Below, piece after piece: positions 10,001 through 18,312 of a stretch of DNA of 64,000 nt. Position 1 is the first letter of the stretch; every line of letters begins with the position of its first letter. Location of the stretch: positions 248,001-312,000 of the forward strand of contig NZ_FPAF01000004.1 of NCBI RefSeq assembly GCF_900116295.1. Direction: 5' to 3'. Below the pieces are notes generated by a model that saw nothing but the letters and a program-made list of their open reading frames with translations, was not told where the DNA came from and ran no database searches. Both the position numbers and the translations under genes were made by a program. The DNA is from Bacillus sp. 103mf. Its GTDB lineage: Bacteria; Bacillota; Bacilli; Bacillales; Bacillaceae_G.

Positions 10001-10819
10001 ATGAACAAACAAATAGGATTCATCGGATGCGGAAACATGGGTATCGCTATGATAGGTGGAATGATTAACAAAAATATAGTTTCTTCAGATAAAATAATTT
10101 GTTCAGATATAAGTGTCATGAATTTAAAAAATGTTAGTGAAAAATATGATATAACTACAACTACTGACAACAATAAAGTAGCTAACAATGCTGATATTTT
10201 AATTTTATCAATCAAACCAGACCTATACTCATCAGTAATTAACCAAATAAAAGAGCAGATAAAAAACGATGTAATAGTCGTAACTATTGCTGCTGGAAAA
10301 AGTATTAAGAGTACTGAGAATACTTTCGGCAGAAAGTTAAAAGTTGTTAGAGTAATGCCTAATACACCTGCTCTTGTTGGAGAAGGAATGTCTGCGTTAT
10401 GTGCTAATGAAATGGTTACAGAAAAAGATCTAGAAGACATACTAAATATATTTAATAGTTTTGGCCAAACAGAGATAGTAAATGAAAAATTAATGGATGT
10501 TGTAACATCTGTAAGTGGTTCTTCTCCAGCATATGTATATATGTTTATAGAAGCCATGGCAGATGCTGCTGTACTAGATGGTATGCCAAGAACTCAAGCA
10601 TATAAATTCGCAGCTCAAGCTGTATTAGGTTCTGCAAAAATGGTACTTGAAACAGGAATACATCCAGGCACACTTAAAGATATGGTTTGTTCTCCAGGTG
10701 GAACGACAATAGAAGCTGTAGCAACATTAGAGGAAAAAGGCTTAAGAACAGCTATCATTTCAGCTATGAAACGTTGTACGCAAAAATCTGTTGAAATGTC
10801 CAGCTTGACTAATAAGTAA
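10001..10819 (+). CDS. proC: Pyrroline-5-carboxylate reductase
   Basis: A 272-residue enzyme catalysing the last step of proline synthesis, NAD(P)H-dependent reduction of P5C. The Rossmann fingerprint IGFIGCGNMG spans residues 5-14, and the conserved SPGGTTIEAVATLEEKG lies near the C-terminus. It is convergent in position but divergent in transcription from proBA, with no T-box of its own. It is markedly AT-rich, unlike proBA, so the two parts of the pathway appear to have different histories. B. cereus genomes usually encode more than one P5C reductase. The GGAG site lies rather far (15 bases) from the ATG. Confidence 0.93.
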   Translation: MNKQIGFIGCGNMGIAMIGGMINKNIVSSDKIICSDISVMNLKNVSEKYDITTTTDNNKVANNADILILSIKPDLYSSVINQIKEQIKNDVIVVTIAAGKSIKSTENTFGRKLKVVRVMPNTPALVGEGMSALCANEMVTEKDLEDILNIFNSFGQTEIVNEKLMDVVTSVSGSSPAYVYMFIEAMADAAVLDGMPRTQAYKFAAQAVLGSAKMVLETGIHPGTLKDMVCSPGGTTIEAVATLEEKGLRTAIISAMKRCTQKSVEMSSLTNK

Positions 10820-10832
10820 GAAACTACGTTTA

Positions 10833-10862
10833 GGGGTAAAATAACATCGCTATCAAGCTAAG
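10833..10862 (+). repeat. 30-bp GGGG...TAAG repeat, copy 1
   Basis: The sequence starting GGGGTAAAATAACATCGC and ending AAGCTAAG closely matches, in inverted orientation, the element at 13542-13571. It looks like a solitary terminal repeat of an insertion element. No flanking duplication was found. Confidence 0.5.
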
Positions 10863-10937
10863 AAATACAAATACCTCCAAAACGAGAATATACAACGTAA
10901 CAAAAATGAACGTTTAAAAATGAAAAGTAAACAAAAA

Positions 10938-10965
10938 AAGACCAATGCACTCATTGGTCTTCCCT
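10938..10965 (-). terminator. Intrinsic terminator of the methyltransferase gene
   Basis: Ten-base arms (10938-10947 and 10952-10961) with a four-base loop, followed on the minus strand by a run of T. It lies between the convergent proC and methyltransferase genes. Confidence 0.8.
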
Positions 10966-10972
10966 TACTTCC

Positions 10973-11926
10973 CTATTCACAAACAAGAATTTGCCGAGCA
11001 AAGTTTCCTTTTCTTGTTACGCAGCGGTCTATAATTTCAAATCCAATTTCTTCGATCATGTGATCCATTGTTTCGCTTGTTACAACTACTACTTTTTTTG
11101 CAATACGGCGCGCATGCTTTAAAATCGAGAATTGATCTTCTGGTGTTGCGCACGTAAATAGATTGTACGGCATATCGATAATTGCTACATCGTAGTTTGT
11201 CTGAATGTCTTCGATAGGTCCTACCGTTACGTCTCCTTCAAAACCAAAATGCGCGATGTTTTCTCTTGATCCGATTACGACAAGCGGGTTAATATCACGG
11301 CCAACGATGTCAATGCCCATAGAGAGTGCTTCTACCACTACCGTTCCAATACCACAGCATGGATCGATCGCTTTGACTCCATCAGGATTTGGCACAGCGA
11401 TATTCGCAACAGCTCTCGCTACACGTGTGCTTAGTGATGTAGAATAGCTGCGTGGTTTTTTCACGTGATGGAACCAAACAGCCTCGCTTTCCATATATGT
11501 TCCGAAGTACCAACGTCCGCCAATGATTACAATGCCAAATACACGCTCTGGATGATGCACATCGGCTTCACCTTCAATATGCATGCCGATATCTCGCTCA
11601 ATAAGGCGGCGTTCTCCGTATTCTATTTTTTTCGATTTATCAAGATCATTAATTTTAACGAAGATGACTTTGAACGTGGATCCAGACAAATCAATCTGTT
11701 CGACCTGCTTCAAAATATCTGGCAGTTCATCTCCTTCATACATTACGTCAATCCGTTCTTTAATAAACGGGCTTCGGCTCGGATCAATTTTGATTGTGCT
11801 TTTCAATATATTAGAGTGCGATTCCGTTCCAAAAAGTGAGCGCATCTCCATATAACATAAAGAACGTTCCTCTTCGCGAAATGCATACGTATATATATAC
11901 GCCGGTGTTTGGCTATGATTATCCAA
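10973..11926 (-). CDS. TRM11/UPF0020-type putative RNA methyltransferase
   Basis: A 317-residue protein. The C-terminal half is a class I SAM-dependent methyltransferase: DPCCGIGTVVVEA is the SAM-binding motif I and IIDMPYN resembles the (D/N)PPY catalytic motif of N2-guanine or N6-adenine methyltransferases. The N-terminal half is probably an RNA-binding region related to THUMP-containing enzymes. The start is TTG at 11926 behind GGATGGG. It is flanked by terminators and looks monocistronic. The target RNA is unknown. Confidence 0.8.
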   Translation of the reverse strand: MDNHSQTPAYIYTYAFREEERSLCYMEMRSLFGTESHSNILKSTIKIDPSRSPFIKERIDVMYEGDELPDILKQVEQIDLSGSTFKVIFVKINDLDKSKKIEYGERRLIERDIGMHIEGEADVHHPERVFGIVIIGGRWYFGTYMESEAVWFHHVKKPRSYSTSLSTRVARAVANIAVPNPDGVKAIDPCCGIGTVVVEALSMGIDIVGRDINPLVVIGSRENIAHFGFEGDVTVGPIEDIQTNYDVAIIDMPYNLFTCATPEDQFSILKHARRIAKKVVVVTSETMDHMIEEIGFEIIDRCVTRKGNFARQILVCE

Positions 11927-12011
11927 TCTATTCCCATCCTTTATCGTATCAAATTGTTCTTTCTCTCAAATGATATCCGTATCATTGTGCAACGTAACGT
12001 TGCAAGCGGTA

Positions 12012-12064
12012 AAAAAGGACTAATAAGCCGAGGAAAAGTTGTCTCATTTTATTAGTCCTTTTTA
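12012..12064. terminator. Inverted repeat resembling a terminator
   Basis: Arms 12012-12025 and 12050-12063 are complementary (AAAAAGGACTAATA type) around a 24-base loop and end in a T tract. It overlaps the end of the GIY-YIG gene fragment on the minus strand. Confidence 0.5.
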
Positions 12065-12273
12065 TGAGCTACATCAATTTTGATTACTTCATCTCTATGG
12101 TCTTTGATTACTGATACAGTATCTTCAAAATGTTTTTTTATTCTTGGTCTTAACTTTCTTGCCTTACCAACAAACATTAGTTCATTCTTGTTGTTATAAA
12201 ACATAAAGATTCCACCTTTATCTCTAGGAATTAGGTAAAAATCAGTAAACTGTAGCTTTGCAATAAAGTTTGA
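12052..12273 (-). pseudogene. Truncated GIY-YIG nuclease gene, relative of the one at 5786
   Basis: The minus-strand frame between stops at 12274-12276 and 12052-12054 encodes FYLIPRDKGGIFMFYNNKNE, then FVGKARKLRPRIKKHFED and RDEVIKIDVAHKKD. These align closely with the intact GIY-YIG protein at 5786-6160 but the N-terminal ~35 residues and the C-terminal ~25 are missing, and there is no start codon with a ribosome binding site. It is a decayed paralogue or a leftover of recombination. Confidence 0.8.
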
Positions 12274-12314
12274 TTAAAAAATGTGTTTTAATCCTTATTT
12301 AAAAGCAAATATAA

Positions 12315-12353
12315 AAACTTCATTTTGAAAAAAGATTGATCAAAATGGAGTTT
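12315..12353. terminator. Hairpin with conserved TTTTGAAAAAAGATTGATCAAAA core
   Basis: Arms 12315-12328 and 12340-12353 pair with one mismatch. The loop region is identical to that of the hairpin at 41430-41466. It lies downstream of mepB on the minus strand. The remaining bases to 12501 show no coding potential. Confidence 0.6.
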
Positions 12354-12501
12354 CTCTTTTTAACTAAGTATGAAATTTTTATAAAAAAGTTTGATTATTT
12401 TAATACTCCTTATTCCACTAACGCACCTGTTTACGGAAATGGAATATTTTGTTTTAAATTATCGAACTTTATTTTAAAACCACATTTAGGGCTATCCAAT
12501 T

Positions 12502-13011
12502 TTAGTTAGAGTATAGCTTTAATAGTTCTTGTATTGGTAAACTATTTGTATTGTTCATCCCAACAAAATATTCTAATTGCCATTTCTGTGTTTCGATAGC
12601 TTGTTTGCTAGTGGGATTTTCCCAACTAGGGTAAACTCTAATTGCCATTTTTCCTTTTGTAGTGGCTGTTTTAAGAATATTTTGTTTTACAAGTACTTCT
12701 TTTGGAAAAACGAATTGTCCAAAATTATTATTTCTAGTAAAAGTATTGATAACCAATAAATCAGTAGCTTTTTCATATGAAAAGGCTTGGTTTTTATTAT
12801 CCCCATCTTTTTCCCAAAAAGCAACAAACTGTCCTATCTTGGTAGGTGTTATTTTTGCGACTCTAAATCTAATCGATTTTGAATTTAGCTGAAATATACC
12901 AGCCCCATAATCTGAATTTTGAGCTTCTTCTCGGACAGCTTTTATGGTTAAGTGATTGGGTTCATAAAACATTTTATTTACATATGTTAACGCATTATAA
13001 AATTCATTCAT
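12502..13011 (-). CDS. MepB family protein
   Basis: A 169-residue protein resembling MepB, the cytoplasmic protein encoded with the MepA multidrug efflux pump and MepR regulator in Staphylococcus aureus; biochemical function is unknown. Recognisable segments are YGAGIFQLNSKSIRFRVAKITPTKIGQFVAFWEK and the later FPKEVLVKQNIL. The frame opens at 13053, but the AGGGGATG site supports ATG 13011 (MNEFYNAL). Here it stands alone without mepA or mepR. Confidence 0.8.
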   Translation of the reverse strand: MNEFYNALTYVNKMFYEPNHLTIKAVREEAQNSDYGAGIFQLNSKSIRFRVAKITPTKIGQFVAFWEKDGDNKNQAFSYEKATDLLVINTFTRNNNFGQFVFPKEVLVKQNILKTATTKGKMAIRVYPSWENPTSKQAIETQKWQLEYFVGMNNTNSLPIQELLKLYSN

Positions 13012-13541
13012 TGCTTTGCATCCCCTATTTTTTATACTACTAATTCCAACCATTACGCTGGCAAATTGAAATTTTATTCAAAACATGGAAATCTTTCTTT
13101 CAAATTGACAAGTGCAAAGAAATCAAGAAAGAACGTTTAGAATGCCATTTATATGGGTAATTCATTAGTATTTTACTCTGTTCATCGACGATGTTCAAAA
13201 TAAGAAAAAGAAAGAGCTAAGTGAATACAAATCCATCTATATGATAAAGAATTATTATCTATTGTTTTATGAAGGATTACAGAAGGGCATCCATAAATTA
13301 TTAAAAGTTTTACTGCACTTATATTATTTTTTAGAGAAAAACGGGAGAAAATCTCACCGGTACGAAAAAAAACCGTCTTTGATATCTTAGGTGTTGTGTA
13401 TGATTATACGTTGTCACAAAGTATCAAAGTTGCATAATATTTTTAAAAACACCTATGTATTAGGTTTATTTGTTATGCCCATCTTTAGTACAATCGTAGA
13501 AGTTTTTAAAAAATAACTCTCACATATACCTTTTTAGCACC
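13012..13541. other. Gap without a recognisable gene
   Basis: About 530 bases upstream of mepB without an intact frame. A short plus-strand stretch ending near 13517 (NTYVLGLFVMPIFSTIVEVF followed by KK and a stop) reads like the tail of a membrane protein, but there is no matching upstream frame. No RNA gene is seen. Confidence 0.4.
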
Positions 13542-13571
13542 CTTAACTTGATAGCAATGTGGTTCTACCCC
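13542..13571 (-). repeat. 30-bp GGGG...TAAG repeat, copy 2 (inverted)
   Basis: Its reverse complement starts GGGGTAGAACCACATTGC and ends AAGTTAAG, matching copy 1 at 10833-10862. A second AAGCTAAGAAAT stretch in plus orientation follows at about 13580, so the ends of two elements may abut here. Confidence 0.5.
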
Positions 13572-13730
13572 ATGGCCATCAAGCTAAGAAATCCTTTTCT
13601 CTTCACAACAAAAAAAATCTTAATTCATATAAATAGTTGTAGGAAAGGAAATTTTTTTGTTATGAATTATTTTATTTTTTAGGCTGATGGGCATGTAATG
13701 CTATCCCTATATGTAATTCATACTATTTCT

Positions 13731-14858
13731 CTAATTCTTTGGCTGTTCAATTGCCCCTGCTACATCATAATAACTAAGATCAAGTTCTGTCTGTTCACCA
13801 AGGGCAAGTTTCGCAAGTTCAGAACCTAAATAAGGTCCTGCCGTTAACCCAGAAGCACCAAGGCCATTGGCAACGAGTATGCCTTCAAAGTTAGGTAATG
13901 CGCCAATTACCGGAAGAAATCCTGGTGTAAACGGCCTATATCCAACTCTTGTTTCCATCATCGTACTATTCGATAAACCTGGAGCAACTGATAATGCTTT
14001 ATCAAATACTTCATGTAATCCGCCAGCTGTAACTCTGTAATCAAATCCAGTGTCATTTTCATGTGTTGCGCCTACTACTACACGGCCATCTTCAAAAGCA
14101 AGAATATATTGGTCATTTGGCGGCATAACAACTGGCCAATTGTCTGTATTCACGTCTGGTACATGAAGATGAACAATTTGCGCTTTTTGGAATGTAACTA
14201 AGAAATTGACACCAAGTGGTTGCAATAACTCATTTGCCCAAGCACCCGCAGTTACAATCACCTGATCAGCTGTTGAAGTTTCACCATCTACTTCAACACC
14301 AATAACACGATTGTCTTCATGTACTAATGATGCATTTCCATTCCTATATACAGCACCATGTTTCTTTGCAGCGTTCACAAGAGCCTGACGAAGTGCTCTA
14401 CCGTTCACACGCGCAGCACCGCTAATATGTACAGCACTATACTCTTCTGATAATGGCGGAAAAAGCTTTTTTGTTTCAGCTGGCGATAAACGTGTAATTT
14501 CACCAATTTCCGGAGCATCCTCGCGTCGTTTATACGCTCGCTCCTCCATCTGATCTAATTTTTTCTCTTCTGTATGGAGACTAATCGCACCTACACGTTT
14601 ATAACCAGTATCTGTTTCGCCATCTGCTTCTAATTGTTCAATTAAGGAAGCATAGTAACGAGCTCCCCCTTTCGCCATTTGATACCAAGCTTTGTTCCGG
14701 CGCTGTGACAGCCAAGGACAGACAATCCCTGCTGCTGCATCCGTTGCCTGCCCTAAATCTTGACGATCAACCAATGTAACACGAGCTCCTGCTTTTGCAA
14801 GATGATAAGCAGTAGATGCTCCGAGAATCCCAGCTCCAACTACAATATACGTTTTCAT
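13731..14858 (-). CDS. DadA/GlyOx-like FAD-dependent oxidoreductase
   Basis: A 375-residue flavoprotein of the D-amino-acid dehydrogenase / glycine oxidase family. The FAD fingerprint IVVGAGILGASTAYHLAKAG is at the N-terminus, and the C-terminal GYRPFTPGFLPVIG and NGLGASGLTAGPYLG segments are typical. It probably oxidises an amine of an amino acid at the membrane or in the cytosol. The open frame begins with an upstream GTG that is part of the AAAGGTG ribosome binding site; ATG 14858 (MKTYIVVG) is the start. Apparently monocistronic. Confidence 0.88.
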   Translation of the reverse strand: MKTYIVVGAGILGASTAYHLAKAGARVTLVDRQDLGQATDAAAGIVCPWLSQRRNKAWYQMAKGGARYYASLIEQLEADGETDTGYKRVGAISLHTEEKKLDQMEERAYKRREDAPEIGEITRLSPAETKKLFPPLSEEYSAVHISGAARVNGRALRQALVNAAKKHGAVYRNGNASLVHEDNRVIGVEVDGETSTADQVIVTAGAWANELLQPLGVNFLVTFQKAQIVHLHVPDVNTDNWPVVMPPNDQYILAFEDGRVVVGATHENDTGFDYRVTAGGLHEVFDKALSVAPGLSNSTMMETRVGYRPFTPGFLPVIGALPNFEGILVANGLGASGLTAGPYLGSELAKLALGEQTELDLSYYDVAGAIEQPKN

Positions 14859-14995
14859 TTCTAACACCTTTCCCTTTTTAAATCTTTATTCCAGAAATTT
14901 GATCTATAGATGATCAAACATTACCTTTAAGGTGAATTTCTTTATTCAGTATACTGGAAGGAGAGTTTTTTTCAACTATAACGCCGCTTAACAAA

Positions 14996-16291
14996 TTAAG
15001 TACTTATATTTTTGGAAGTCAATTCAAAGTTCAACTTATTTGACGAACCAATATTAAATAGAAAAAACAATATTCCCCCTGCAACAGGCATGACATAAGA
15101 AGGAAGGATATTTAATAGAGATCCTGATGATATCATCGCCATAGGAAGCATTATTTTCGCGATAGTAATGCCAATGCTTAGTACCCTACCTCTATATTCA
15201 TCTGGAATCTCTTTTTGCATAAAATAAGACAGAGGGATGTCAATTAGCGCTATGACTACTCCAAACAAGAACATGAGGACAATGAAGAAACAGGCGTAAA
15301 CGATAGAGTTCAGTTGTAAGCTTTTCAGCATAACTGGAACTCCTAATAAAATCATAAAAATTGATAAAGCAAAACTTAAATATTTTAAAAGAATGGAGTA
15401 GGAAATTCTTTCTGTGATTTTCTTTACCAATAAAGCCCCTAAAATCATCCCCACTGGGAAAGCTCCTTGGATCATACCAAACTCTTTTGAACCTAGCTTT
15501 AGAACGGTATTGATCATATACGGTAATGGAACAGTCACAGCAAAACCGAGAAAGAAATTAATTAATATTAAGATCATAAACATGCTCTTAATACTCTTTC
15601 TTTTGAATAAATAGTTAAATCCCTCTTTCATATCTCTAATTAAATGAATTTTTCCATCTGAATGCTCTTCATTTGATTGATGATTGAAAAGCTTGAAATG
15701 AATAAACATCATTGATAATCCGGAAAGAATAAAAGAAATTCCATTAATAATAATAAAAGTTCTCATATCAAAGATTGCAAAAACAATCCCGCCTAACATA
15801 GGTCCCATAATTGAAGAGATTGAGTCAATTATTTTACTAATAGAATTAATATTCATCAACATCTTTTCAGATACAATGTTTGGCTTCGCTGCTTCTAAAC
15901 CTATTCCAAAGAAAGTAGTAAACACCGTCAAAAGGAAGGTAGTGGTGTAAATAATAAGTAAATTTAATTCATATTTCATACATAATATATAAACCGAAAC
16001 TAACAAGATTCCGCTTAGAAGATCCATAAATACAACTAACTTCTTTTTATTGACTTTATCTACAAGCACCCCAGCAAACGGATTGATGATAATCATTGGA
16101 ATAATTCCTAATATAAGAGTAATTGCAAAGCTTAATGCTGAACCCGTCTGCTTTAAAACGTATAATCCTAACGCAAAATTATAAATAGCTGTACCAAATA
16201 TTGACACAGTTTTTCCTGTAGAATAGAGGACTAGGTTTTTTATTTCTTTTTTGCTCTTTTCGTTACTTATATTCATTTGTAATGCTTCCAT
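14996..16291 (-). CDS. MFS exporter (macrolide-efflux MefA-like branch)
   Basis: A 431-residue protein with about 12 hydrophobic helices, the layout of the MefA / transmembrane secretion effector branch of MFS (start near KNLVLYSTGKTVSIFGTAIY, central loop after helix 6, IPDEYRGRVLSIG near helix 11). It starts at ATG 16291 behind GGTGGAG. It is the next gene downstream of a MerR-methyltransferase fusion on the same strand, though a palindromic terminator separates them. Pairing of an exporter with a drug-sensing regulator suggests a resistance module; the substrate is unknown. Confidence 0.85.
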   Translation of the reverse strand: MEALQMNISNEKSKKEIKNLVLYSTGKTVSIFGTAIYNFALGLYVLKQTGSALSFAITLILGIIPMIIINPFAGVLVDKVNKKKLVVFMDLLSGILLVSVYILCMKYELNLLIIYTTTFLLTVFTTFFGIGLEAAKPNIVSEKMLMNINSISKIIDSISSIMGPMLGGIVFAIFDMRTFIIINGISFILSGLSMMFIHFKLFNHQSNEEHSDGKIHLIRDMKEGFNYLFKRKSIKSMFMILILINFFLGFAVTVPLPYMINTVLKLGSKEFGMIQGAFPVGMILGALLVKKITERISYSILLKYLSFALSIFMILLGVPVMLKSLQLNSIVYACFFIVLMFLFGVVIALIDIPLSYFMQKEIPDEYRGRVLSIGITIAKIMLPMAMISSGSLLNILPSYVMPVAGGILFFLFNIGSSNKLNFELTSKNIST

Positions 16292-16392
16292 AAGTACTCC
16301 ACCTCGCTTAATTTTTTATATAACAAAGTGTAAGCTGTTGGGTGAACCCGACAACAATAGGTGCAGTCCATAAATTTTTAATGGAAAATGAA

Positions 16393-16420
16393 AAAAAGAT
16401 AGGGTTAACCCTATCTTTTT
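16393..16420. terminator. Perfect 28-bp palindromic terminator overlapping a stop codon
   Basis: AAAAAGATAGGGTT (16393-16406) is followed at once by its exact complement (16407-16420). It overlaps the stop codon of the MerR-methyltransferase gene (16411-16413) and can separate or attenuate expression of the MFS gene downstream. Confidence 0.8.
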
Positions 16421-17628
16421 CCAAAAAATGAATATGAATATATTTCTTCCCCCTGTACAAAGAAATTTTCGTACTTTCCACCTCTATCAATATATTCAGA
16501 AGTCCTTTCCTCAAGAGGTATATACTTCAAACCATTGATGTTTTTCTTAATTTTTCTAGCTATAAAGTTGTCTCTGAATTTAGCTTCAATTTTGCTTTTG
16601 GTGCTAAAGTTTTTAAAAGCAATAAATGATCCCAATAAGTAACAATCAGGCTTAAAAAGAGAATCCACTTCACGAAGCAAAAATTCCTCATGTTCAAAGC
16701 TGTAATTACTAGTACCCGAATGATCCATCACGATATCGACAGAGTATTCCTGTATAGGTATATCTAAAAAGTCAGCGCAAATAAAGAGAATGTTTCTTTT
16801 GACACCAGATCTCTCTAATACCCCTTTTAAAAACCGATGCCTCTCTAAGTTGCGATCAACAGCAATATACAAGCAATTTTCCGGTAATTCCCGAAAAATA
16901 TTTCGCAGAAAAAAGCCAACTCCGGATCCTAGCTCAAGTACTACTTTATCGTTTAAGTCTAATCGACCAAGTTTCCTCCTTAACCATTCTCCAACTTTAC
17001 GGATATTTTCCAAATAAGTTGGATCAGTTACATGAATATATTCAAGAACAAATTCTTCATGATGGTGGGAAGCAGCCGCCTGAAATGAATTGCCAACCTT
17101 TAAAATACCTGATTCAACAAGGTATTCTTCTCCACAATTGCAAGTTAACTTTCCCTCCATAATTTGATTTCGATTAATGATCCCATCTTGAAGAATAAGC
17201 TTTGCACTACATTTTAAACATTTCAGCATATCGAGTACTTTTAAATCAATCCCAATCCCCCAGCTTGAACCTTTCGATTTTGCTGATAACACATCTAATT
17301 TCGTCTTTAGCTTTTCCTTTATTTTTACTAAATTATTTATTTCCTGCTCAACCTGCTTATATTTATCCATAAATAAAGATTGATAGTACGTATCTTGTTC
17401 ATAGTCCATAAATTCACCAAATTTTTTATAAAGAAAAAAATTTTTAATCTCGTTTAAACTAAAGCCCATCCCTTTAAATTCTAAAATAATTTCTAAATCG
17501 TTTTGACAGTGCTCATCAAAAAAATAATGCCCTCCCTTCTTTTCAGGCACAATCAACCCTAAATCCATATAATGCCTAATTGTATCAATACTCAATTTAT
17601 TTACTTCTCCAAATTTACCAATCCTCAC
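16411..17628 (-). CDS. MerR regulator fused to a zinc-ribbon SAM methyltransferase
   Basis: A 405-residue fusion. Residues 1-70 are a MerR winged helix (RIGKFGEVNKLSIDTIRHYMDLGLI); 85-118 look like the dimerising coiled coil; 137-165 carry a CxxC...CxC zinc-ribbon-like segment (C137, C140, C163, C165); and from about 225 there is a class I methyltransferase domain with motif I VLELGSGVGFFLR (231-243). The start is GTG at 17628 with a weak site. It may sense and modify the same compound, or methylate a target when induced. The MFS exporter downstream supports a resistance or self-protection role (inference). Confidence 0.8.
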   Translation of the reverse strand: MRIGKFGEVNKLSIDTIRHYMDLGLIVPEKKGGHYFFDEHCQNDLEIILEFKGMGFSLNEIKNFFLYKKFGEFMDYEQDTYYQSLFMDKYKQVEQEINNLVKIKEKLKTKLDVLSAKSKGSSWGIGIDLKVLDMLKCLKCSAKLILQDGIINRNQIMEGKLTCNCGEEYLVESGILKVGNSFQAAASHHHEEFVLEYIHVTDPTYLENIRKVGEWLRRKLGRLDLNDKVVLELGSGVGFFLRNIFRELPENCLYIAVDRNLERHRFLKGVLERSGVKRNILFICADFLDIPIQEYSVDIVMDHSGTSNYSFEHEEFLLREVDSLFKPDCYLLGSFIAFKNFSTKSKIEAKFRDNFIARKIKKNINGLKYIPLEERTSEYIDRGGKYENFFVQGEEIYSYSFFGKR

Positions 17629-17700
17629 TATATCACTACCCGTACATATTATTTATTCATGAGTCCTTCTTTTCTTACACAAAAACCACTTTTATATCTA

Positions 17701-18006
17701 CTACACTTTCTCTATTAAACTAGAAGGCTTCCGAAATTTTGTTGCTTGCTCAAAAGCGTAACCAATCTTTATTAAAGTTCCCTCACTAAATGCCGTTCCA
17801 GCAAAAGTAATGCCAAATGGACGCCCGTTTTCCATATATCCTGCTGGCAAAGCAATTGATGGATAACCGGCTTTATCGTACTTGGCGATTCGATACAAAT
17901 AATACATAACAAGGTCTTTTGCTGTTAACTTACCCGTTTCCATCGCTTCTTGAATCATTGTAACTGTTAATTCTTCTCCGTCTATATTAGGTAATTGAAA
18001 TTCCAT
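17701..18006 (-). pseudogene. Amidase gene with large in-frame internal deletion
   Basis: The 101-residue product joins the N-terminal ~45 residues of an amidase-signature protein (LTVTMIQEAMETGKLTAKDL, YLYRIAKYD) directly to the C-terminal end (AGYPSIALPAGYMENGRPFG, ITFAGTAFSEGTLIKIGYAFEQ). Full-length relatives are near 490 residues, so about 390 residues, including the Ser-cisSer-Lys catalytic core, are gone while the frame is kept. A good ribosome binding site (AAAGGGG) remains, so a non-enzymatic peptide could still be made. Confidence 0.85.
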
Positions 18007-18312
18007 ATAGTGAACCCCTTTGTTTCTTTGAGAATATTATAACAATTCGAATCACCTATAATCTAGCAAAATTCCCTTGTATGTACTTATTCTTTTTATT
18101 CTTACCTCTGTACAAATATTTATTTTATAGTTATATTATGGTTATTGAGTTGTTACGAAAACATAAACATCGCTCTATTTTATATCCGTAAACTGTTTGA
18201 AAATCCATTTGTCATAATGAATTTTATTCGGAAGGAGGTTTGCAGTTTATACGTGAGGATATAAAAACTAGTTTTACTTTACATAATTAGTAAACATATA
18301 GGAGGCGACATG
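18007..18312. other. Intergenic region upstream of secY paralogue
   Basis: About 300 bases between divergent units. It contains a GGAAGGAGG site at about 18230 that could start a very short leader (TTG-initiated, ending before 18295), and the AGGAGG site of secY at 18300-18305. No terminator or RNA element is recognised. Confidence 0.4.

Noticed and set aside
9934-10557. 207-codon minus-strand frame over proC
   Set aside because: Shadow frame of proC; hydrophobic low-quality protein without ribosome binding site.
10833-13571. Complete insertion sequence or composite element between the two 30-bp repeats
   Set aside because: No transposase between them and no matching target duplication; reported only as repeats.
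18230-18295. Leader peptide gene upstream of secY2
   Set aside because: The possible TTG start lies too close to the GGAGG site and the peptide has no recognisable attenuation feature.
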